Shown: positions 52,580-61,155, counted from the stretch's first letter. The stretch: 64,000 nt of DNA from Collinsella sp. (GCA_018381235.1 JAGZSF010000005.1:61171-125170), one strand, 5' to 3'. Program-made: numbers and translations. The notes: generated by a model from the sequence alone, not told the origin.

Positions 52580-53686
52580 ATGGCGATTACCATCGATATC
52601 GACACTGCACGCCCCTACCAGGTGCATGTTGGCACGTTTTTGCTGGAGCAGGCGGGACCGCTCGTGCGCGCCACTGCCGGCGGCACCAAGGCCGCCATCG
52701 TGACGGACACCAACGTGGGCCCGCTCTACCAGATGCCCGTTAAGCAGAGCCTGGAGGCGTCAGGCTATGAGGTGAGCATCTGCACCTTCGAGGCCGGCGA
52801 GGCCCATAAGCGCGCCGAAACCTATGTTGCCATTTTGGAGTTTGTGGCCGAGCACGAGCTTTCGCGCTCCGACGTGATCGTGGCACTCGGCGGCGGTGTC
52901 GTGGGCGACGTGGCGGGCTTTGTGGCCGCCACCTACATGCGCGGCTGCAAGTTTGTGCAGATCCCGACGAGCCTGCTCGCCATGGTGGATTCATCGGTGG
53001 GAGGCAAGACCGCCATCGACCTGGCTGCCGGCAAGAACTTGGCCGGCGCCTTTTGGCAGCCGAGCGTGGTTATCGCCGACGTGGGATGCCTGGCGACCCT
53101 CACGCCCGAGCAGTTCGCTGACGGCTGCGGCGAGGTCGTCAAGCACGCCGTGATCGCCGACCCGGAGCTCTTCGCCGAGCTGGAGAAGACCCCGCTCACG
53201 CTGGAGCTGCTCAACCGCGACGTGGCCCGCGTAGCGCTCATCATCGCCCGCAATATCGACATCAAGCGCGCCGTGGTCGTCGCCGACGAGCGCGAAACCA
53301 ACCAGCGCAAGCTCCTCAACTTTGGACACAGCGCCGGACACGCCGTCGAGGCCTGCGAGCACTTTGAGCTCGGACACGGCAACTGTGTGTCGATCGGCAT
53401 GGGCATCATCACGCGCGCCGCGGCCCTGCACGGCGTTTGCGATGCTGCACTGCCCGGTCGTATTGAGGAACTCTGCGCCCGCCATGGCCTCAAGACCCGC
53501 TGCGACCTAGATGCCGATGCCGTCTTTGCCGAGGCGCTCCACGACAAGAAGCGCGCGGGCGACACCATCGACCTGGTGATTCCGCACGGCATTGGCCGCT
53601 GCAGCATCGACCGCACGCCGCTTTCCACTTTCCACGAACTCATTGCCGAGGGCCTCGGCCAGAAGGGAGACGCATCCGCATGCTAG
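52580..53686 (+). CDS. aroB: 3-dehydroquinate synthase
   Basis: 368 aa NAD- and metal-dependent cyclase converting DAHP to 3-dehydroquinate. Conserved elements: ALGGGVVGDVAGFVAATYMRG, PTSLLAMVDSSVGGKTAIDL, GAFWQPSVV, DGCGEVVKHAVI and LLNFGHSAGHAVE (metal histidines). AAAGGA nine bases before ATG 52580. Overlaps aroA by seven bases. Confidence 0.96.
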   Translation: MAITIDIDTARPYQVHVGTFLLEQAGPLVRATAGGTKAAIVTDTNVGPLYQMPVKQSLEASGYEVSICTFEAGEAHKRAETYVAILEFVAEHELSRSDVIVALGGGVVGDVAGFVAATYMRGCKFVQIPTSLLAMVDSSVGGKTAIDLAAGKNLAGAFWQPSVVIADVGCLATLTPEQFADGCGEVVKHAVIADPELFAELEKTPLTLELLNRDVARVALIIARNIDIKRAVVVADERETNQRKLLNFGHSAGHAVEACEHFELGHGNCVSIGMGIITRAAALHGVCDAALPGRIEELCARHGLKTRCDLDADAVFAEALHDKKRAGDTIDLVIPHGIGRCSIDRTPLSTFHELIAEGLGQKGDASAC

Positions 53687-54999
53687 CCCGCATCACCCCG
53701 TCCCCGCTCAAGGGCACCGTTCCCGCCATCGCGTCCAAGTCGATGGCGCATCGCCTCATCATCTGTGCTGCGCTTGCCAACGGCGAGACGCACGTCACCT
53801 GCAACACCACCTGCGCCGACATCGAGGCCACGGTGCGCTGCCTTACGGCACTGGGTGCTCGCATCGAGACCGTCGAGGACGGCTTCCAGGTCCACCCCAC
53901 CATGAAGAGTGTTGAGTTTGGCCTGCTCAAGGCCCTTGCCGGCGGCACGCTCGACTGCGGCGAGAGCGGCTCCACGCTGCGCTTTATGCTGCCCGTCGCC
54001 TGCGCGCTGGGTGCGGATGCCACCTTCGTGGGCCAGGGCCGCCTGGGCGCCCGCCCGCTCTCGCCGCTCTCGGACGAGATCATTGCCGCCGGCTGCGACC
54101 TACAGGGTCTGGGCGGTTTTCCGCTCAAGACGAACGGACGCATGCGCCCGGGCACCTTTGTGCTGCCGGGCAACGTGAGCTCGCAGTACATCTCGGGCCT
54201 GCTGCTGGCAGCCCCGCTGCTGGCCCAGCCCTCCTGCGTGCAGGTGACCGGCCTCATTGAGAGCCGTCCCTACATCAACCTGACGATCCAGGCCATGAAG
54301 GCCTTTGGCGTCGAGGTCAACGTCGAGCGTATTCCCGCCCGGGACGGCCAGCCCGAGGTCACAAACTTCCGCGTGAGCAGTGGCTCGTATCGCACGCCCG
54401 GCAGCGTGGCCGTCGAGGGTGACTGGTCCAACGCTGCCTTTTGGCTGTGCGCCGGCGCTATCGGAACCGACCCCATCACCGTCGAGGGTGTGTCCCTGAG
54501 CTCCGCACAGGGCGACCGCAACGTGCTTGCCGCGCTTTCGCGCTTTGGCGCCCGCATCGTGCGTTCCACCAACGCCGCCACCGTGCAGTCCGACAAGCTC
54601 GCCGGCTTTGAGATGAGCGCCCACGACATTCCCGACCTGGTGCCCGTCATCTCGGCCGTGGCCTCGCTGGCTCAGGGCCGCACGTTCATCCGTGACTGTG
54701 CGCGCCTGCGCATCAAGGAATCTGACCGTCTGGTCACCACCACCCGCGAGCTCACCGCACTGGGCTCACAGGTGCGCATCGCCGGTGACGACCTCATCAT
54801 CAAGGGCGTCGATGCCCTTACCGGCGGCGAGGTCGATTCGCACAACGACCACCGCATCGCCATGATGGCAGCCATCGCCGCAAGTCGCGCCACCGGCGAG
54901 GTCGTGATCCACGTCGCCGAGGCCGTCAACAAGTCCTATCCCGATTTCTTCGACCACTACCGCCTGTTGGGCGGCAAGGTCACGCTCGAGGAGGAATAG
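53680..54999 (+). CDS. aroA: 3-phosphoshikimate 1-carboxyvinyltransferase (EPSP synthase)
   Basis: 439 aa. Transfers the enolpyruvyl group of PEP to shikimate 3-phosphate. Features: SPLKGTVPAIASKSMAHRLIICAALANG, LDCGESGSTLRFMLPVA, GRLGARPLSPL, SSQYISGLLLAAPLLA, VEGDWSNAAFWLCAGAI, DIPDLVPVISAVA, RLRIKESDRLVTT and NDHRIAMMAAIA. The ATG overlaps the end of aroB by seven bases, implying coupling. Confidence 0.96.
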   Translation: MLARITPSPLKGTVPAIASKSMAHRLIICAALANGETHVTCNTTCADIEATVRCLTALGARIETVEDGFQVHPTMKSVEFGLLKALAGGTLDCGESGSTLRFMLPVACALGADATFVGQGRLGARPLSPLSDEIIAAGCDLQGLGGFPLKTNGRMRPGTFVLPGNVSSQYISGLLLAAPLLAQPSCVQVTGLIESRPYINLTIQAMKAFGVEVNVERIPARDGQPEVTNFRVSSGSYRTPGSVAVEGDWSNAAFWLCAGAIGTDPITVEGVSLSSAQGDRNVLAALSRFGARIVRSTNAATVQSDKLAGFEMSAHDIPDLVPVISAVASLAQGRTFIRDCARLRIKESDRLVTTTRELTALGSQVRIAGDDLIIKGVDALTGGEVDSHNDHRIAMMAAIAASRATGEVVIHVAEAVNKSYPDFFDHYRLLGGKVTLEEE

Positions 55000-55000
55000 C

Positions 55001-56098
55001 ATGTCCTCGACCTTTGGCAACGTTTTGCATCTGAGCATTTTCGGCCAGTCGCACTCCCCCGCCATCGGCTGCTCGCTCGATGGCATCCCGGCGGGCATCG
55101 CCGTGGACCAGGAGAAGCTGCAGGCCTTCCTCGACCGTCGCGCCCCTGGCCGCGACGAGACCGCAACCAAGCGCCGCGAGGCCGACGCCGCGCATATCAT
55201 TGCCGGCGTGGTCGATGGACATACCACCGGCGCGCCCATCGCCGCGATTATCGAGAACACCAACACGCGCTCCAAGGATTACTCCGAGCTGCGCCGCAAG
55301 CCCCGTCCCGGACATGCGGACTTCCCTGCGCGCGTGAAGTATCACAACATGCACGATGTCGCCGGCGGCGGGCATTTCTCCGGCCGCCTAACGGCACCCC
55401 TGTGCATCGCCGGCGGCATTGCGCTGCAGGCACTCGAGGCCCGCGGCATTAAAGTGATGGCGCATGTGGCGCAGATCGGCGGCATCTCCGATCTGCCGAT
55501 GGACGACATAGTCTATCGCGAGGCCGACCGCAAGGCGATCCTTACGAACGATCTGCCGTGCATTGACGCCGCCGCAGCCGGCCGCATGCGCGAGGAGATT
55601 CTGGCCGCGCGCGACGAGCTCGACAGCATCGGCGGCATCGTGGAGTGCGGTATCTACGACCTACCCGCGGGCATCGGCGACCCCATGTTCGACGGCATCG
55701 AGAACCGCATCGCGCAGATCGCGTTTGGGATTCCCGCCGTGAAGGGCGTGGAGTTTGGCATGGGCTTTGCCGTCGCCGCCATGCGAGGCAGCGAGAACAA
55801 CGATCCGTATCGCATCGACGCCGAGACCGGCAAGATCGAAGTCGAGTCCAATAATGCCGGCGGCATCCTGGGCGGTATTTCGACCGGCGCGCCCGTCATG
55901 TGGCGCATGGCCGTAAAGCCCACGCCCTCCATTGGCCGCGAGCAGCAGACGGTGGACATGGACGCTATGGAAAATGCCGAGCTCTCGGTCCACGGCCGCC
56001 ACGATCCCTGCATCGTCCCGCGCGCCGTCCCCGTAGCCGAAGCGGCCGCAGCGCTGGCCATCTGGGACGCCCTCCTAGAAGACGCTGCCCAGCGCTAG
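55001..56098 (+). CDS. aroC: Chorismate synthase
   Basis: 365 aa FMN-dependent enzyme producing chorismate from EPSP. SSTFGNVLHLSIFGQSHSPAIGCSLDGIPAG at the N-terminus, the TGAPIAAIIENTNTRSKDY and RPGHADFPARVKY region, GGGHFSGRLTAPLCIAGGIA, and RGSENNDPYR. Length fits the bacterial enzyme. The ATG is one base after the aroA stop and uses GAGGAGGAA at the aroA end. Followed by a hairpin (56107-56130) and a REP-like pair before pheA. Confidence 0.96.
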   Translation: MSSTFGNVLHLSIFGQSHSPAIGCSLDGIPAGIAVDQEKLQAFLDRRAPGRDETATKRREADAAHIIAGVVDGHTTGAPIAAIIENTNTRSKDYSELRRKPRPGHADFPARVKYHNMHDVAGGGHFSGRLTAPLCIAGGIALQALEARGIKVMAHVAQIGGISDLPMDDIVYREADRKAILTNDLPCIDAAAAGRMREEILAARDELDSIGGIVECGIYDLPAGIGDPMFDGIENRIAQIAFGIPAVKGVEFGMGFAVAAMRGSENNDPYRIDAETGKIEVESNNAGGILGGISTGAPVMWRMAVKPTPSIGREQQTVDMDAMENAELSVHGRHDPCIVPRAVPVAEAAAALAIWDALLEDAAQR

Positions 56099-56106
56099 TA
56101 ATCCCC

Positions 56107-56130
56107 GTGGGGGCCAACTCCGGCCCCCAC
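56107..56130 (+). terminator. GC hairpin after aroC
   Basis: GTGGGGGCC pairs perfectly with GGCCCCCAC around AACTCC, eight bases after the aroC stop. No T tract follows, so it may stabilise the aroC end rather than terminate. Confidence 0.4.
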
Positions 56131-56139
56131 GCCCACCCA

Positions 56140-56215
56140 GTGATTTTTCTGGGACGGGGATTAAAAAATCATTGTGTACCTAATGATTTTTTAATCCCCG
56201 TCCCAGAAAAATCAC
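56140..56215. repeat. Inverted pair of 33-nt REP-like units with a different arm sequence
   Basis: Unit 56140-56172 reads GTGATTTTTC-TGGGACGGGG-ATT...ATCAT; unit 56183-56215 is its exact reverse complement, with a 10-base spacer. The core TGGGACGGGG begins at the same offset (base 11 of 33) as in the units at 21290, 29324 and 30403, but the arms (TGATTTTT/AAAAATCA) are unrelated to GTAGCTAA/TTAGCTAC. The pair could fold into a 33-bp stem between aroC and pheA. Confidence 0.85.
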
Positions 56216-56236
56216 CGACACGTGAAAGGGGTCCCT

Positions 56237-57382
56237 ATGGACCTTGCCGACATTCGCCAGACCATTGATGGCATCGACACTACCCTGCTCAACAGTTTTG
56301 TCGAACGCATGGACATTGCCACCGAGGTCGCCAAATCAAAGATCGAGATGGGCAAGGCCGTCTTTGACCCCGCCCGCGAGCGCTCCAAGCTCAACAACCT
56401 TGCCGGCCGCGCGCCCGAGCGCTACGAGGCGCAGACCATCACGCTGTTCCGCCTCCTCATGAGCATGAGCAAGGCCGAGCAGCAGCGCTACATCAACGAG
56501 CTCAAGGGCATCACCGTCTCGCAAAAGGCACACGCCACGGCTGCAGCCTCCGACACGCCCTTCCCTCAAACGGCCACCGTCGCCTGCCAGGGCGTGGAAG
56601 GTGCCTATAGCCAGATCGCCGCGTGCAAACTCTTCGACGTGCCCGACATCGCGTTTTTCGAGACCTTCGAAGGCGTCATGCGCGCTGTGCGCGACGGCTT
56701 CTGCGAGTTTGGCGTGCTGCCCATCGAGAACTCCACCGCCGGATCGGTCAACGCCGTCTACGACCTGCTCGCCCAGTTCGATTTCCACATCGTGCGTTCG
56801 CTGCGACTCAAGATCGACCACAACCTGCTCGTCAAGCCCGGCACCAAGCTCGCCGACGTGCGCGAGGTCTACAGCCACGGCCAAGCCATTGCCCAGTGTG
56901 CCGGCTTTATCGAGTCCCACGACCTGCACGCCACCAAGTACCCAAACACGGCCATGTCGGCCGAGATGGTCGCCAACTCCGAGCGCACCGACGTCGCCGC
57001 CATCGCCTCGCGCAGCTGTGCCACGCTGTATGGCCTGGAGGTGCTGGAGCCCAACATTCAGGACTCGGACAACAACTACACGCGCTTTGTCGTCATCAGC
57101 CGCGAGCCGCGCGTCTACCCCGGCGCTAATCGCACCTCGCTCATGATCACCACGGCCAACGAGCCGGGCGCCCTCTATCGCGTGCTCGAGCGCTTCTACG
57201 CACTCAACATCAACCTGATCAAGCTCGAGAGCCGCCCCATCCCCGGCCGCGACTTTGAGTTTATGTTCTACTTTGATCTGGACTGCCCCTTTGGCAGCAA
57301 GGCCCTCGACGACCTGCTCGATTCCATCGACGACGTGTGCGAGAGCTTCACCTACTTTGGCAGCTACACGGAGGTGCTCTAG
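56237..57382 (+). CDS. pheA: Bifunctional chorismate mutase / prephenate dehydratase (P-protein)
   Basis: 381 aa. Chorismate mutase domain at about 1-90 (DLADIRQTIDGIDTTLLNSFVERMDIATEVAKSK...YEAQTITLFRLLMSMSK). The prephenate dehydratase domain is at about 110-285 (ACQGVEGAYSQIAACKLF, FGVLPIENSTAGSVNAVYDLL, NNYTRFVVI), and the C-terminal ACT domain at about 297-375 (NEPGALYRVLERF, LIKLESRPIPG) should give Phe feedback. It supplies prephenate for both Phe and, with tyrA, Tyr. ATG 56237 has AAAGGGG five bases upstream; a GTG five codons earlier is rejected. Confidence 0.95.
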   Translation: MDLADIRQTIDGIDTTLLNSFVERMDIATEVAKSKIEMGKAVFDPARERSKLNNLAGRAPERYEAQTITLFRLLMSMSKAEQQRYINELKGITVSQKAHATAAASDTPFPQTATVACQGVEGAYSQIAACKLFDVPDIAFFETFEGVMRAVRDGFCEFGVLPIENSTAGSVNAVYDLLAQFDFHIVRSLRLKIDHNLLVKPGTKLADVREVYSHGQAIAQCAGFIESHDLHATKYPNTAMSAEMVANSERTDVAAIASRSCATLYGLEVLEPNIQDSDNNYTRFVVISREPRVYPGANRTSLMITTANEPGALYRVLERFYALNINLIKLESRPIPGRDFEFMFYFDLDCPFGSKALDDLLDSIDDVCESFTYFGSYTEVL

Positions 57383-58633
57383 ATGACCGATATCACTGCA
57401 ACCCGTCCCTACGGCGTGCTGGGCCGTGTGCTGGGCCACAGCTACACCCCGACCATCTACAAAGAGCTCGCTGGGCTCGAGTACGCGCGCTTTGAGCGCG
57501 AGCCCGAGGACCTCGCGGCCTTTATGACCGGCGACGAGTGGGAGGGCACCAACGTGACCATCCCCTACAAGCGCGCCGTCATGGACTACCTTGACGAACT
57601 GAGCCCGCTCGCCGAGCGCATGGGCAACGTCAACACCATCACGCGCCTGCCCGACGGCCGCCTGCGCGGCGACAACACCGACTACTTTGGTTTTCAGTGC
57701 CTGGTCGAAGAGATGGGCGTTGAGGTTGCCGGTAAGAAGGTCCTCGTGCTCGGTGCCACCGGTGGTGCGGGTACTACGGCCAGTATGGTGCTCGGAGATC
57801 TGGGCGCCATCGTCGTACCCGTGGGTCGCACGAGCGAGGTCAATTACAGCAACATCGCTCAGCAGTCCGATGCAACGCTGCTCGTCAACTGCACGCCCGC
57901 CGGTATGTTCCCCCACTGCCCCGACGCTCCCTGCACGCTCGAAGGCCTCGATGCGCTCGAGGGCGTCATCGACATTGTCTACAACCCCGCCCGCACGGGA
58001 CTCATGCTCGAGGCCGAGCGCCGCGGCATCCCCTGCATCGGCGGCCTGCTCATGCTCGTGGCCCAAGCGGCGCAGGCTGTCGAACGCTACACCGGCCAAG
58101 TCACCCCGCGCGAGCGCATCCTGGACGTAACGGAGCGCCTGTCACGCCGCGAACAGAACATCGCGCTGATCGGCATGCCGGGTTCAGGCAAGACCCGCGT
58201 GGGTGAGCAAGTCGATGTGCTCACGGGCCGCGAGCACATCGACTTGGATCACGCGCTCGAGGAGCGTCTGGGCATGCCCTGTGCCGACTTTATCGTCGAG
58301 CGCGGCGAGGCGGCCTTCCGCGAACAGGAGACGGCTGCGCTGGCCGACATCTCCAAGCGCAGCGGCCTGGTGCTCTCCACAGGCGGCGGCGTGGTCACAC
58401 GCGACGAGAACTACCCGCTGCTACACCAGAACAGCCAGATTGTGATGCTCAACCGCAAGCTCGACGAGCTCGCCCACAAGGGCCGCCCCATCACCGCGCG
58501 CGACGGCATCGACAAGCTGGCCGAGCAGCGCATGCCGCGCTACCGCGCCTGGGCCGACTACATCATCGACTCACGCGACTGCGCCGCCAACACCGCCCAA
58601 GCCCTCCTCGAGACCCTCCAACCCGCTCTCTAA
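57383..58633 (+). CDS. aroE-aroK: Fused shikimate dehydrogenase - shikimate kinase
   Basis: 416 aa. Residues about 8-250 are shikimate dehydrogenase: GHSYTP, NVTIPYKRAV (K63), GDNTDYFGF (D100) and LVLGATGGAGTTASMVL for NADPH. Residues about 255-416 are shikimate kinase: GMPGSGKT (264-271), HIDLDHALEE, the GGGVV loop (334-338) and the lid RPITARDGIDKLAEQRMPRY. It would perform two consecutive steps, dehydroshikimate to shikimate to shikimate 3-phosphate, in one chain. The first residues lack the usual long N-terminal strand but the fold looks complete. The ATG directly abuts the pheA stop. Confidence 0.93.
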   Translation: MTDITATRPYGVLGRVLGHSYTPTIYKELAGLEYARFEREPEDLAAFMTGDEWEGTNVTIPYKRAVMDYLDELSPLAERMGNVNTITRLPDGRLRGDNTDYFGFQCLVEEMGVEVAGKKVLVLGATGGAGTTASMVLGDLGAIVVPVGRTSEVNYSNIAQQSDATLLVNCTPAGMFPHCPDAPCTLEGLDALEGVIDIVYNPARTGLMLEAERRGIPCIGGLLMLVAQAAQAVERYTGQVTPRERILDVTERLSRREQNIALIGMPGSGKTRVGEQVDVLTGREHIDLDHALEERLGMPCADFIVERGEAAFREQETAALADISKRSGLVLSTGGGVVTRDENYPLLHQNSQIVMLNRKLDELAHKGRPITARDGIDKLAEQRMPRYRAWADYIIDSRDCAANTAQALLETLQPAL

Positions 58634-58636
58634 CCA

Positions 58637-58675
58637 AAACCACCACAAAGGGGACAGGCACCTTTGTGGTGGTTT
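58637..58675. repeat. Perfect hairpin with GGGACAGG loop
   Basis: A 14-bp perfect stem (AAACCACCACAAAG with CTTTGTGGTGGTTT) encloses the 11-base loop GGGACAGGCAC. It begins four bases after the aroE-aroK stop. The loop resembles the TGGGACGGGG core of the 33-nt units. The TTT at its end does not make a convincing terminator. Confidence 0.75.
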
Positions 58676-58697
58676 CTCGACTGCAAAGGAAGCAACC

Positions 58698-59135
58698 ATG
58701 AAAGCACTCGTCATCAACGGCCCCAACCTCAACATGCTCGGCATTCGCGAGCCGGGCATCTACGGCAACGACAACTACGACCGCTTAGTGCAGATCTGCC
58801 AGGAAGCGGGCGCCGCACAGGGCTTCGAAGAAGTCGAGGTCTTCCAGTCTAACCACGAGGGCACCATCGTCGACAAGATCCAGGAGGCCTACGGCAAGGT
58901 CGACGGCATCGTCATCAACCCGGCGGCCTACACGCACACAAGCGTCGCGATCCTCGACGCACTCAAGGCCGTCGCCATCCCGGCTGTGGAGGTCCACATC
59001 AGCGCCGTAGAGACGCGCGAGGACTTCCGCCAGGTAAGCTACGCCCGTCTGGCCTGCTTCGCCACCATCACCGGAGAGGGCCTGAAGGGCTACGCCCACG
59101 CGTTGGAGCTGCTGAAAGAGCATCTCGAAAAGTAA
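58698..59135 (+). CDS. aroQ: 3-dehydroquinate dehydratase, type II
   Basis: 145 aa dodecameric enzyme making 3-dehydroshikimate. KALVINGPNLNMLGIREPGIYG contains the active-site loop; QSNHEGTIVDKIQEAYGKVDGIVINPAAYTHTSVAILDAL and VEVHISAVETREDFRQVSY complete the signature. It follows the hairpin at 58637-58675 and is the last gene of the aromatic operon; only the AroQ step lies outside the tight coupling. Confidence 0.96.
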   Translation: MKALVINGPNLNMLGIREPGIYGNDNYDRLVQICQEAGAAQGFEEVEVFQSNHEGTIVDKIQEAYGKVDGIVINPAAYTHTSVAILDALKAVAIPAVEVHISAVETREDFRQVSYARLACFATITGEGLKGYAHALELLKEHLEK

Positions 59136-59195
59136 AATGCCAACCCCAACAAACAGCAGCGGCTTGCTCGCGCTCGGCTCCAGCAACACACAAGA

Positions 59196-59230
59196 TGAAA
59201 AAAGCCCAGACCACCAAGCGGTCTGGGCTT
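59196..59230 (-). terminator. Terminator of tRNA-Arg(UCU), possibly shared with aroQ
   Basis: An 11-bp perfect stem AAGCCCAGACC/GGTCTGGGCTT (59202-59230). On the minus strand it is followed by TTTT; on the + strand the following tract is only TTAATAA, so it serves the tRNA best. Confidence 0.8.
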
Positions 59231-59239
59231 AATAAACGA

Positions 59240-59316
59240 TGGTGCTCCATGGCGGATTCGAACCGTCGACCTTGGGATTAGAAGTCCCCTGCTCTATCCA
59301 ACTGAGCTAATGGAGC
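59240..59316 (-). tRNA. tRNA-Arg (anticodon TCT)
   Basis: 77 nt including the encoded CCA. Acceptor GCTCCAT/ATGGAGC, D arm GCTC/GAGC, anticodon loop CTTCTAA (TCT, reading AGA), T loop TTCGAAT. One A-C mismatch in the T stem and one in the anticodon stem. Confidence 0.93.
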
Positions 59317-59370
59317 AAATAACCGCACGCCCAAGCAAGCACAAGCCTGTCAGGCGCAAGTAATTATAAC

Positions 59371-60138
59371 CTAGTTGAACTGCTCGCGGTACGCCTTGCA
59401 GACCTCATCGACCGGGCCGTCCATGCGAAGGTCACCCTTCTCAATCCAAACGGCACGCTGGCAGATGCGCTCAACCTGCTCCATAGAGTGCGAAACGAAC
59501 AGAACCGTCACGTCGCCGCTCTGGATAAAGTGCTGGATGCGGGCCTCACACTTTTGCTGGAAGAACACATCACCGACGGACAGCGTCTCGTCAACGATCA
59601 GAATATCGGGCTCGGTAATCGTCGCGATTGCAAAGGCGATACGCGCCACCATGCCCGAAGAGAAGTTCTTAAGCGGCATATCGACAAAGTTCTGCAGCTC
59701 AGCGAACTCGATAATGCCGTCAAAGTTGGCGTCGATGAACTCCTTGGTATAGCCGAGCAGGGCGCCGTTCAGATAGATGTTCTCGCGGGCGGTCAGCTCG
59801 GGGTCAAAGCCGGCGCCAAGCTCAATCAGCGGCGCGATGTTACCGTGCACCTTAACGCTGCCCTCGCTAGGCTCAAGAACGCCAGCGATAATCTTGAGCA
59901 TCGTAGACTTGCCGGAGCCATTGGTGCCGACCAGACCCACAACCTCGCCGCGATGAATATCAAACGAGATGTGCTTAAGCGCCCTAAACTCCTCAAAGAA
60001 CAGCTCGTGCTTGGCAAGCTTAATGAAGTACTCCTTGAGGTTGGTCAGCGACTCGGACGCCATGTTAAAGATCATGGTGACGTCGTCGACCTCGACAGCC
60101 AGAGGCTGCTCGCTGTAATCAACAACAGATTCAGTCAT
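59371..60138 (-). CDS. Polysaccharide ABC exporter, ATP-binding subunit (Wzt/TagH-like)
   Basis: 255 aa. Walker A GTNGSGKST at 71-79, the short signature FSSGMVARIAFAIA and Walker B ILIVDETLSVGD typical of O-antigen and teichoic-acid exporters. The first 50 residues carry the gate-helix region seen in this subfamily. The C-terminal carbohydrate-recognition domain of long Wzt proteins is absent. Encoded directly after the permease, and near a glycosyltransferase and dTDP-rhamnose genes, which suggests export of a rhamnose-containing glycan. ATG 60138 has AAGGAG seven bases upstream. Confidence 0.9.
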   Translation of the reverse strand: MTESVVDYSEQPLAVEVDDVTMIFNMASESLTNLKEYFIKLAKHELFFEEFRALKHISFDIHRGEVVGLVGTNGSGKSTMLKIIAGVLEPSEGSVKVHGNIAPLIELGAGFDPELTARENIYLNGALLGYTKEFIDANFDGIIEFAELQNFVDMPLKNFSSGMVARIAFAIATITEPDILIVDETLSVGDVFFQQKCEARIQHFIQSGDVTVLFVSHSMEQVERICQRAVWIEKGDLRMDGPVDEVCKAYREQFN

Positions 60139-60149
60139 CACAGCACTCC

Positions 60150-60995
60150 TTAGATGTAGAGGATAAATTTGCGCTCGGACTTATGGAACACGGTATAGCC
60201 AATAATAAGCGCAAGAACCGCCCAAGCGACGCACATACCAAACGTCATAAGCGAGGGCGTAGTCTGGAACAGGAAGATATCGCGCATAAACTGCAGGTAG
60301 TTGAACATGGGGTTCGCATACATCAAGATACGCACGAGATGCGGCATTTGCGCAATATAGTCAGTCGTCCAGAAGATGGGCGTAATGTAAGTCCACGCCG
60401 TAATGACGACGCTCCACAGATGCATAACGTCGCGGAAGAAGACCGTAAGGGCAGAGAGCATCATGCCCAGGCCCATGCAGAAGCACATAAGCAGCAGCAG
60501 GCAAACCGGCAACAGAATCAGGTGCCAAGAAGGCATAACGCGGAACCACAGCATGACGATGGCGACGGCGACCAGCGAGAAGGCAAAGTTGACCAGCGAG
60601 AAGAGCACCTTCTGCACCGGGAAAACCCAGCGGTGCACCTTAACCTTCTTGAGCAGAGGGGCAGCGCCCACGATCGACGTCAGGGCCTGGTTCGTAGACT
60701 CAGACATGACGGCAAAGGTGATGTTACCCACGATCAAGTACAGCGGGTACATTTCGGGCGTCATTGAGCCATTGCGGCCCTGGCCAAAAATCGTCGAGAA
60801 CACGATGGCCATGACGATCATCATCAGCAGCGGGTTGAGCACCGACCATGCGACGCCCAGAACGCTACGGCGATACTTGATCTTAAAATCCTTGGTAACC
60901 AGCTGACGAAGGATAAACGCGTCCTTCTCAAATTCGTTCTTAGCAAACGTCGCAGGCAGACTGCGAGTTTCTTGTTGCTTTGTCTGATCCGACAC
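60150..60995 (-). CDS. Polysaccharide ABC exporter, permease subunit (Wzm/TagG-like)
   Basis: 281 aa ABC-2-type permease with about six membrane helices (LNPLLMMIVMAIVFSTIFG, YPLYLIVGNITFAVMSES, FPVQKVLFSLVNFAFSLVAVAIVMLWF, LILLPVCLLLLMCFCMGLGMMLSALTVF, FGMCVAWAVLALIIGYTVF). The KDFKIKYRRSVLGVAWSVLNPLL start is typical. The start is GTG 60995 with AAAGGAG eight bases upstream; the longer frame is not needed. A -10 (TATACT, 61035-61040 minus) precedes it. Confidence 0.9.
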   Translation of the reverse strand: MSDQTKQQETRSLPATFAKNEFEKDAFILRQLVTKDFKIKYRRSVLGVAWSVLNPLLMMIVMAIVFSTIFGQGRNGSMTPEMYPLYLIVGNITFAVMSESTNQALTSIVGAAPLLKKVKVHRWVFPVQKVLFSLVNFAFSLVAVAIVMLWFRVMPSWHLILLPVCLLLLMCFCMGLGMMLSALTVFFRDVMHLWSVVITAWTYITPIFWTTDYIAQMPHLVRILMYANPMFNYLQFMRDIFLFQTTPSLMTFGMCVAWAVLALIIGYTVFHKSERKFILYI

Positions 60996-61034
60996 GGATG
61001 CAACTCCTTTACTCGTAATCGTTGACAAACGAAC

Positions 61035-61040
61035 AGTATA
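61035..61040 (-). promoter_or_regulatory. Candidate -10 of the exporter operon
   Basis: Minus-strand TATACT, 40 bases before the permease GTG; the matching -35 (TCGTTT at 16 bases) is poor. It forms a divergent pair with the promoter at 61097-61125. Confidence 0.35.
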
Positions 61041-61096
61041 GACCCGACGGCCATGCAAACGATTCGCGCAACAAAACTGGAGAACTAACCCACATC

Positions 61097-61125
61097 TTAG
61101 GATGCCAGGCCCAAACGGCTATACT
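61097..61125 (+). promoter_or_regulatory. Promoter of the glycosyltransferase gene
   Basis: TTAGGA (61097-61102), 17 bases, TATACT (61120-61125), about 30 bases before the GTG at 61156. Confidence 0.45.
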
Positions 61126-61155
61126 TTCTAGGATTGAATGTATAAGGAGCATTAA

